This document shows, one piece after another, positions 18,414 to 22,953 of a DNA stretch of 64,000 bases (position 1 is the stretch's first letter; every line of letters begins with the position of its first letter). The stretch covers positions 51,681 to 115,680 of the forward strand of contig JAFZVQ010000036.1 of the NCBI GenBank assembly GCA_017617715.1, given 5' to 3'. The stretch is from Bacteroidales bacterium (lineage in GTDB: Bacteria > Bacteroidota > Bacteroidia > Bacteroidales > UBA932). The notes beneath the pieces were generated by a model. The model saw only the letters and a program-made list of their open reading frames with translations, did not search any database and was not told where the DNA came from. The translations under genes and the position numbers were made by a program.

Positions 18414-18890
18414 CTATTTCTTTTGCCCAACGCCCTGCTGAATCTGTTTCACGAAATCATACTCATGGGTAGAGGGAACTTGAAAAGAAAAAACGGTGTG
18501 GGAATTCTTATGCGTAAGAGCAAAATCACCCAGATTTATAATGTCCATTCCTATAAGCATCCCAAAGCCATTCAACAGCCCAACAGTAACACAAATATCT
18601 CTCACCAAAATCTTATTCGGCAGAATCATATCTACGATATATACATCGGCCAGACTATGACCTTGTGTATGATAAGTCATACACTGGGATATTGGGGCAA
18701 GACTTAAATCTTTAACTACCTCAGCAGAAATGACAGACGACATCGCGCCTGTATCCCAGATAGCCTCATAAGGAACAAATCCGTCGGCAGAGACTTGATC
18801 GGAATACGCGTGCGCCTCATGAATTCTCACTGGAGTTCTTAAATCCAATGTCAATCGATCATCCCTCAACGTAAATGCCGACGCCTTCAT
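18414..18890 (-). CDS. Retropepsin-like aspartic protease
   Basis: The active-site motif of retroviral-type aspartic proteases is visible as AIWDTGAMSSVIS. A second typical block, MLIGMDIINLGDFALTH, corresponds to the hydrophobic-Gly strand behind the active site. The length (158 aa from 18890) fits a single-lobe protease that would act as a homodimer. There is no signal peptide, so it is likely cytoplasmic. I chose 18890 because its ATG lies one base after the stop of the upstream small gene; Met at 18917 is an alternative that would overlap it. The target is unknown. Proteases of this type are seen beside small DUF5678-like proteins in other Bacteroidota, as here. Confidence 0.7.
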   Translation of the reverse strand: MKASAFTLRDDRLTLDLRTPVRIHEAHAYSDQVSADGFVPYEAIWDTGAMSSVISAEVVKDLSLAPISQCMTYHTQGHSLADVYIVDMILPNKILVRDICVTVGLLNGFGMLIGMDIINLGDFALTHKNSHTVFSFQVPSTHEYDFVKQIQQGVGQKK

Positions 18891-18891
18891 A

Positions 18892-19128
18892 TCAAAAAGA
18901 AACACGTGTTGTGGCATACCTTTGACTGTATGCGCCATCTCCGGAGGTACACAACTGCAACATGAAGTTGCCTTTGCCAAAACGACTCAAAGCACTATCA
19001 TATCCTTCATGAATTGTGTCGTATGCACCCATTATACCATCTTTTGTGAGAACGATATACTTCCCGTCGTATTGTTTGACCAAAGACTCTTGGTGCTCCA
19101 AATAATATTGAAATAGTTCACTTATCAT
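18892..19128 (-). CDS. Small DUF5678-like protein (78 aa)
   Basis: The protein reads ELFQYYLEHQESLVKQYDGK, then YIVLTKDGIMGAYDT, resembling the short DUF5678-like proteins (Y..GK.I....G.VIG.Y.). The start at 19128 is used; Met at 19152 is an alternative. It is cotranscribed with the retropepsin gene that begins one base after its stop. The pairing suggests a substrate, inhibitor or partner of the protease, which is inference only. Confidence 0.5.
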   Translation of the reverse strand: MISELFQYYLEHQESLVKQYDGKYIVLTKDGIMGAYDTIHEGYDSALSRFGKGNFMLQLCTSGDGAYSQRYATTRVSF

Positions 19129-19149
19129 TTTCAATAGTTTTTGTCTCTG

Positions 19150-19157
19150 CAAAAGTA
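19150..19157 (-). promoter_or_regulatory. Bacteroidota -7 box for the retropepsin cassette
   Basis: On the minus strand TACTTTTG matches TAnnTTTG and lies 21 bp upstream of the 19128 start. A TTTTTTTG run lies 12 bp further upstream, closer than the usual 19 bp. Confidence 0.4.
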
Positions 19158-19310
19158 GATATTATTTGACAAAAAAACACGAAATGAAGCCTTCAGCATG
19201 CAGATTTTTATGATTCTTTCAAAAAAGCCAAAAGCTTAAAAAATTGAGACATCAATTCTTTAAGTATTGTGAGCTAAAAAGTGCGGTAAGCAGTATGTCA
19301 AAGAACTTGT

Positions 19311-19346
19311 TGGCACCCCAAGCGCCGGTCAGGGCGGAAGGGGTAA
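19311..19346. repeat. REP-like palindrome between cassette units 3 and 4
   Basis: GGCACCCCAAGCGCCGGTCA followed by GGGCGGAAGGGG forms a GC-rich imperfect hairpin. It is the shortest version of the junction element, lacking the ATTCC-type palindrome. Confidence 0.6.
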
Positions 19347-19385
19347 ATCGTTCGTACTGCTTACCGCAAAAAAAGTAGACTCAAC

Positions 19386-20273
19386 TTATATCAAAGCTAA
19401 ATCTTTAAGTTCAGATTCAGAGAGGCCTGTGTATTTGGATACCAAAGATGGAGATTGCCCATCCTTCAACATCGCACGGGCGATTTCCACGCGGCCCTTT
19501 TCCAAGCCCTTTTCCAAGCCCTCTTTGAGCCCTTCTTCACGACCGACGCGACGTTGGAACTTGATTCCCATCGCTATGCTCTGTTGATCCATCATATCCT
19601 TTCGGTATTTGCGTTTCTCTGACGGCGTAAAATTAGCGATTTCAGCCGATTTAAACAAATCCCGGAAATATTCCGTATCTAACTGCGGCGGAATCTCTTC
19701 CAGATTCTCGATGTTCAGCATCACATAGCAGAAGTTGTCGGCAAATGTCGCCTCCGGGGTTAGAGCCTTCGTGCAGTTGGGAAGTTCAAGGAACAGCAAC
19801 TGCACACGGTCCGTAATCGCTTCATTCGTGTCATCCCAGCGGAAACGACCGCGGTACAGCACCTGGTCGCTCCTTTCGTGATACGAGAAGTTCATCAGAT
19901 TCACCATGTACACTGTCGGGAAATCATTCTCCTCATCTCCGATATCCTTCTGCTCCGTCACGGGAAAGGCTGCGTTGAAGGCAATCCTCTCATAGTAGTT
20001 GTCCTGTTCGGTCATCTGCATTTCTACTATCACTCGCGTGCCGTCGCTGTCTCGCGCGCTCACATCCACACGGATGCTCTTGTAGTCCTCAGCATTTTCG
20101 TTGATGAATTCCTGTCCGGCATATTGCAGGTCTTCGAAGTCATGCTCCGGGAGCAATTCTCTCAACAGCCCCACCAGAAGGTGCTTCCTCTCTTCCACGC
20201 CGAAGGTCCTTTTGAACCAGCGGTCCAATTTGATGTTGGCATATCGGCCAAGCTTAAGTTTTTCATTTGTCAT
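19386..20273 (-). CDS. Rpn-family recombination-promoting nuclease / putative transposase
   Basis: The 295-aa protein (start 20273; upstream Met at 20333 lies in the leader) matches the Rpn/PD-(D/E)XK nuclease family. The N-terminal part has YANIKLDRWFKRTFG and the catalytic stretch DVSARDSDGTRVIVEMQM, with the acidic residues and ExQ of the fold. The C-terminal part has PPQLDTEYFRDLF, KYRKDMMDQQS and a charged repeat EGLKEGLEKGLEKG. Rpn proteins are DNases linked to recombination and, in E. coli, to phage defence; they are often annotated as transposases without proof of transposition. It is the only gene in its cassette and the most plausible source of DNA processing activity for the array. 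Confidence 0.8.
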   Translation of the reverse strand: MTNEKLKLGRYANIKLDRWFKRTFGVEERKHLLVGLLRELLPEHDFEDLQYAGQEFINENAEDYKSIRVDVSARDSDGTRVIVEMQMTEQDNYYERIAFNAAFPVTEQKDIGDEENDFPTVYMVNLMNFSYHERSDQVLYRGRFRWDDTNEAITDRVQLLFLELPNCTKALTPEATFADNFCYVMLNIENLEEIPPQLDTEYFRDLFKSAEIANFTPSEKRKYRKDMMDQQSIAMGIKFQRRVGREEGLKEGLEKGLEKGRVEIARAMLKDGQSPSLVSKYTGLSESELKDLALI

Positions 20274-20300
20274 AAGTCTTTGTTTTAATAAACACTTCGA

Positions 20301-20308
20301 CAAATGTA
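20301..20308 (-). promoter_or_regulatory. Bacteroidota -7 box for the Rpn gene
   Basis: On the minus strand TACATTTG matches TAnnTTTG, 27 bp upstream of the start at 20273. TTTTTG lies 14 bp upstream of it. The same layout is seen before the ORF6N gene. Confidence 0.4.
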
Positions 20309-20441
20309 GCAAGAGAATCTGGCAAAAACACACTTTTGGGCTCGCTGAGTGCAGATTTTTACGATTCTTTCATGACCTGAAAAAATTGTGGCAACAATCT
20401 TTTCAAACCTGACGGACTGAGAAAGCTTTTGCGTGACTTTA

Positions 20442-20572
20442 TCTCATTTTTGCGGCGCGACGTGAATGTGGAAGCCTCCAGATTCACGTCAAAGGCCAAT
20501 TCCGAGCGTTTTCGCCGAAAAACGGCCGCTGACGTGAACAAACGGGCTGCAGCATTCACTTCCCGAGCACGC
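20442..20572. repeat. 131-bp dispersed repeat, copy 3
   Basis: Near-identical to copies at 4107, 18060 and 22620. It lies upstream of the Rpn leader in gene orientation. Confidence 0.8.
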
Positions 20573-20645
20573 TAGCCCGTAAAGATAGCAGCCCAAACCA
20601 ACAATCAGAAAAAAGGGTTTTGCGGTAAGCAGTATGTCAAAGAAC

Positions 20646-20737
20646 TATCCGTCATTCCAGGGCGCAGCTCTGTCATTCCGAGCGCAGTCGAGGAATCTGG
20701 CACCCCTATCGCCGATCAAGGCGGAAGGGGCAGATCG
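20646..20737. repeat. REP-like palindromes between cassette units 4 and 5
   Basis: Nearly the same sequence as the junction at 18269-18352 (two ATTCC-type palindromes, then GGCACCCC...GGGG), with GCCGATCAAGGCGG in place of GCCGGTCAGGGCGG in the loop region. Confidence 0.65.
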
Positions 20738-20826
20738 TTCGTACTGCTTACCGCGGGAATTTGTGGTGGAATTATTCCGCCGCAAATGATTTGGATGTTC
20801 AGAAGAAATGATTTCCTTTACAACGG

Positions 20827-20924
20827 AATCGTCAAGGGGAATTCGCGAGGAAGGGATGACAACCCTCTCAAGGAAACTTGATTCGAGCCCTAAAGTCAGC
20901 GTCCCAGGCTGGCTTTATTTTTTT
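20827..20924 (+). ncRNA. Diverged copy of the cassette small RNA
   Basis: It aligns with the small RNA at 21212-21311. The terminator stem is kept by covariation (AAAGTCAGC with GCTGGCTTT here, AAAGTCGCT with AGCGGCTTT there) and is followed by ATTTTTTT. An internal hairpin TCAAG-GAAA-CTTGA is visible. The upstream TTTG (20790-20793) is kept, but the -7 box has become TTCCTTTA, so expression is doubtful. Confidence 0.4.
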
Positions 20925-20980
20925 GTACTGATACAATATTGTACATACTCGTCCTTACTGGCCTGATGTCCTACCAACAA
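20915..20980 (-). pseudogene. LPD3-like gene remnant (C-terminal codons)
   Basis: Reading leftwards from about 20980, the frame gives VGHQASKDEYVQYCISTKK then stop. This matches the end of the intact protein at 21303-21698 (VGFQKSTEEYVQYCITS). Upstream codons are lost and the remnant is cut off before the right cassette boundary. Confidence 0.65.
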
Positions 20981-21050
20981 ATATATATGTTTTATCCGGA
21001 GAGGCAAAACAAATGAATACAAATTTGCGGTAAGCAGTATGTCAAAGAAC

Positions 21051-21122
21051 TATCCGTCATTGCCGGCCGCGACCGGCAATCTTGGCACCCCAAGCGCCGA
21101 TCAAGGCGGAAGGGGCAGATCG
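21051..21122. repeat. REP-like palindromes between cassette units 5 and 6
   Basis: The palindrome ATTGCCGG-CCGCGA-CCGGCAAT is followed by the shared TTGGCACCCC...GGGGC block. The arms differ from those at 20646 but keep perfect pairing. Confidence 0.65.
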
Positions 21123-21174
21123 TTCGTACTGCTTACCGCGAGAATTTGTGGTGGAATTATTCCGCCGCAAATGA

Positions 21175-21205
21175 TTTGGATGTTCAGAAGAAATGATTAC
21201 CTTTG
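21175..21205 (+). promoter_or_regulatory. Perfect Bacteroidota promoter for the small RNA
   Basis: TTTG (21175-21178), a 19-bp spacer and TACCTTTG (21198-21205) match the sigma-ABfr consensus exactly. It drives transcription rightwards into the non-coding stretch before the LPD3-like gene's stop codon. Confidence 0.65.
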
Positions 21206-21211
21206 CAACGG

Positions 21212-21311
21212 AATCGTCAAGGGGATATCGCTGAAGGGTTGACAACCCTTTTAAGCCAAGCGCTTGATCCGAGCCCCGCAAAAGTCGCTGCCTGAGCGGC
21301 TTTTATTTTTT
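21212..21311 (+). ncRNA. Predicted structured small RNA, about 100 nt
   Basis: The region starts about 7 bp after a consensus -7 box and ends at a strong intrinsic terminator. Inside are a perfect hairpin AAGGGTTG-A-CAACCCTT and a pairing of GGAATCGTCAAG with CTTGATCC that would enclose it. A diverged copy at 20827-20924 keeps the terminator stem through base-pair covariation. There is no start codon with a meaningful frame. It is convergent with the LPD3-like gene and its 3' end overlaps that gene's stop codon by a few bases. An RNA antitoxin or antisense regulator is possible but unproven. Confidence 0.6.
21281..21311 (+). terminator. Intrinsic terminator of the small RNA
   Basis: AAAGTCGCT (21281-21289) pairs with AGCGGCTTT (21295-21303) around GCCTG, followed by TATTTTTT. 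The T tract contains the reverse complement of the LPD3-like stop codon; in reverse the hairpin can also serve that gene. Confidence 0.75.
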
Positions 21312-21698
21312 CGATCCAGATGTAATACAATATTGAACGTATTCTTCTGTTGATTTCTGGAATCCGACAACTAAACGTATCATTCCGAACTTCAATACAG
21401 TAATCCTAGAAAAGGACTTTTGGTTCTTATCGTCGCTTTTGGGGGGGCCGACAGAGACCACTCGCGCCTTTTCTAATACTTCTGTAAGCCTGAGCACGGC
21501 AAGCGTTGACTCATATGAGCGAGCCGCATGTTCATACGTTTCGTTGATAGACAGATACTTTACCTTGATAAAGGCGTTCAATGAAGAATTCCATACAGTT
21601 TTTGATGGATTCTTTGCAATCCATTCTGCATAAAAATCTTTGATTACTTTTTCACAAGCCTGGATCTCTGGCCTCGTTTTCCCCTTCGGAATCTCCAT
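21303..21698 (-). CDS. LPD3-like small protein (131 aa), possible nuclease or toxin
   Basis: The start at 21698 (MEIPKGKTRPE) is preceded by AAGGATTGGAG; the frame extends to 21797 but that part translates the cassette boundary. The core has IKVKYLSINETYEHAARSYE, then VLRLTEVLEKARVVSVG, and ends LVVGFQKSTEEYVQYCITS. This resembles the LPD3/PBECR-type domains found in polyvalent proteins of phages and conjugative elements, which are predicted to have an RNase-like fold; the match is from memory and moderate. It is alone on the minus strand of unit 6 and convergent with a small RNA. Function is unknown; a toxin controlled by the RNA is an inference. Confidence 0.5.
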   Translation of the reverse strand: MEIPKGKTRPEIQACEKVIKDFYAEWIAKNPSKTVWNSSLNAFIKVKYLSINETYEHAARSYESTLAVLRLTEVLEKARVVSVGPPKSDDKNQKSFSRITVLKFGMIRLVVGFQKSTEEYVQYCITSGSKK

Positions 21699-21787
21699 AC
21701 TCCAATCCTTTTTGCAAGAGTATAAAGAATCTTTTGGAAAGGCAATAGAAATATTACAGTTTTGCGGTAAGCAGTATGTCAAAGAAC

Positions 21788-21831
21788 TCGTTGGCACCCC
21801 AAGCGCCGGTCAGGGCGGAAGGGGCAAATCG
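21788..21831. repeat. REP-like palindrome between cassette units 6 and 7
   Basis: Same short form as at 19311-19346 (GGCACCCCAAGCGCCGGTCA ... GGAAGGGG). Confidence 0.6.
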
Positions 21832-21858
21832 TTCGTACTGCTTACCGATGGGAAAACG

Positions 21859-22449
21859 CTACTCTTTACGCACTCGCTTGACTGAATGCTTCAGCTTTCC
21901 TATGATGAAGTTGAGCTCCAAAGATGATTCGGTTTCTGACGTTTGCAAATCAGGCATCACGATGTCAGAAAGGACTTCGCCGAAATGCTTCATCTTTTGC
22001 TCCTGAACCTGTTTGTCAGGTTCATTGTGCAACTCCAGCAATTCTCGTTTCAAGCTACGTACTTTGTAAAAGGTTTCAATGATGGCAAAGGTCACTTCCC
22101 GGGCGCGTTCTCCACTTAAGATAGTTGCCAGCATATAAAGACCGCGTTCGGTGAAAACCTTTGTTGATTTGCGGTTATTAGTTGAGACCTTTGATGTCGA
22201 AATTTTCGACATCAAACCGCGCAACTCATTCATTGTCAATTCGAACACATAATGCGAAGGGAACTTCTCAGGGTTGTTGCGAACAGCTTCATTTACTCTC
22301 CGCGTCTCCACCCCGTAAAGCGCAGCGACGTCCGCATCGGCAATCACAGGAACGCCACGGATCTCTACAATCTTGTCTTCTACCTCGTCCATTCCGATAG
22401 GGAATAACCCTTTTGTCTTGTTTTCAGAATTTTTCATAATCAGTTTCAT
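21859..22449 (-). CDS. ORF6N domain protein
   Basis: The 196-aa protein has an N-terminal ORF6N (KilA-N related) DNA-binding domain: VEIRGVPVIADADVAALYGV, then RRVNEAVRNNPEKFP and HYVFELT. The block FTERGLYMLATILSGERA is typical of this family. A helical C-terminal tail follows. ORF6N proteins are common in phages and integrated elements as antirepressor-like regulators, and as orphan chromosomal copies in Bacteroidota. Met at 22437 is an alternative start. It is the sole gene of cassette unit 7. Confidence 0.85.
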   Translation of the reverse strand: MKLIMKNSENKTKGLFPIGMDEVEDKIVEIRGVPVIADADVAALYGVETRRVNEAVRNNPEKFPSHYVFELTMNELRGLMSKISTSKVSTNNRKSTKVFTERGLYMLATILSGERAREVTFAIIETFYKVRSLKRELLELHNEPDKQVQEQKMKHFGEVLSDIVMPDLQTSETESSLELNFIIGKLKHSVKRVRKE

Positions 22450-22476
22450 TTATACATAGTATGAGATACACATGTG

Positions 22477-22484
22477 CAAAGATA
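22477..22484 (-). promoter_or_regulatory. Bacteroidota -7 box for the ORF6N gene
   Basis: TATCTTTG on the minus strand is a strong -7 match, 27 bp upstream of the start. TTTTTTG lies 14 bp upstream of it, as before the Rpn gene, so the two cassettes share promoter architecture. Confidence 0.5.
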
Positions 22485-22619
22485 ATGAGCGATTCTGACA
22501 AAAAAGTGGGTTCCAGAGAGCCTGAGTGCAGGTTTTTATGATTCTTTTAGGGACTGAAAGAATCGTGACAACAATCTTTTCAAACCTCACGGATTGAAAA
22601 AACCTATTGCGGGGCTTTA

Positions 22620-22740
22620 TCTCATTTTTGCGGTGCGACGTGAATGTGGATGCCTCCAGATTCACGTCACAAGCCAATTCCGAGCGTTTTCGCCTAAAAA
22701 CGGCCGCTGACGTGAACAAACGGGGTGCAGCATTCACTTC
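22620..22740. repeat. 131-bp dispersed repeat, copy 4 (shorter at one end)
   Basis: Matches the other three copies up to CATTCACTTC, after which it runs into GTTCAGAATGACA instead of CCGAGCACGC. Confidence 0.75.
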
Positions 22741-22878
22741 GTTCAGAATGACACTCCAATGTCATCCAGGGGAGGGCAAAACCCGACGAAGGATCTCTTT
22801 TTAGTCACCCTCATATCCACTCACAATAAATCATACGGGGAAAAAGAAACTATTGCGGTAAGCAGTATGTCAAAGAAC

Positions 22879-22947
22879 TATCCGTCATTCCCGACTTGAT
22901 CGGGAATCTTGGCACCCCGGGCGCCGGTCGGGGCGCCTGGGGTAAAA
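22879..22947. repeat. REP-like palindromes after cassette unit 7
   Basis: ATTCCCGA-CTTGA-TCGGGAAT is followed by a GC-rich stem CCCCGGGCGCC ... GGCGCCTGGGG that ends 14 bp from the stop of the 22954-27951 gene. The GC stem is almost the same as at 4393-4420. Confidence 0.7.
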
Positions 22948-22953
22948 TGGTCA

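Larger units (their letters stand above)
18379..19306. mobile_element. Cassette unit 3 (retropepsin-like protease plus DUF5678-like partner)
   Basis: Bounded by the left repeat (18379-18395) and the right repeat (19283-19306). It carries two overlapping or abutting minus-strand genes and their own promoter-like element. The region 19158-19282 is non-coding leader. It contains TGCAGATTTTTATGATTCTT, also found upstream of the genes in units 4 and 7, which supports common ancestry of the units' 5' modules. Confidence 0.5.
19351..20645. mobile_element. Cassette unit 4 (intact Rpn nuclease)
   Basis: Left boundary 19351-19367 and right boundary 20622-20645. It carries the full Rpn gene, its leader and promoter-like element, the 131-bp repeat (20442-20572) and a conserved flank. 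It is the apparent parent form of truncated unit 1 and empty unit 2. Confidence 0.55.
20738..21050. mobile_element. Cassette unit 5 (decayed LPD3-like cassette)
   Basis: Left boundary 20738-20754 and right boundary 21027-21050. The contents align with the left part of unit 6: a diverged small-RNA region and the last codons of an LPD3-like gene. The rest of the gene is missing. Confidence 0.5.
21123..21787. mobile_element. Cassette unit 6 (LPD3-like gene plus convergent small RNA)
   Basis: Left boundary 21123-21139 and right boundary 21764-21787. The unit contains a plus-strand small RNA gene and a minus-strand protein gene that converge on one shared terminator. This is the most compact and most suggestive module in the array. 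Confidence 0.55.
21832..22878. mobile_element. Cassette unit 7 (ORF6N protein)
   Basis: The left boundary (21832-21847) is complete except for its last base; the right boundary is 22855-22878. It carries the ORF6N gene, leader, promoter-like element and the 131-bp repeat. The stretch 22741-22854 differs from units 1, 2 and 4 and holds nothing I can identify apart from GTTCAGAATGACA, a REP fragment. Confidence 0.5.

Noticed and set aside
20359-20559. 66-codon frame (and similar ones at 3964-4164 and 22450-22737)
   Set aside because: All are translations of the 131-bp repeat in the same frame. The sequence is conserved at DNA level, including outside the frame, so coding is unlikely.
21212-21311. 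Type III toxin-antitoxin RNA of the ToxI kind
   Set aside because: ToxI RNAs are tandem repeats ahead of the toxin on the same strand. Here the RNA is single and convergent, so that class does not apply directly.
18026-22878. CRISPR array
   Set aside because: The repeats alternate in orientation, are spaced by hundreds of bases with genes between, and no cas gene is present.
18026-22878. Classical integron cassette array
   Set aside because: No tyrosine integrase in the window, no GTTRRRY/RYYYAAC core sites in the junctions, and the units have their own promoters. Only the general layout is similar.
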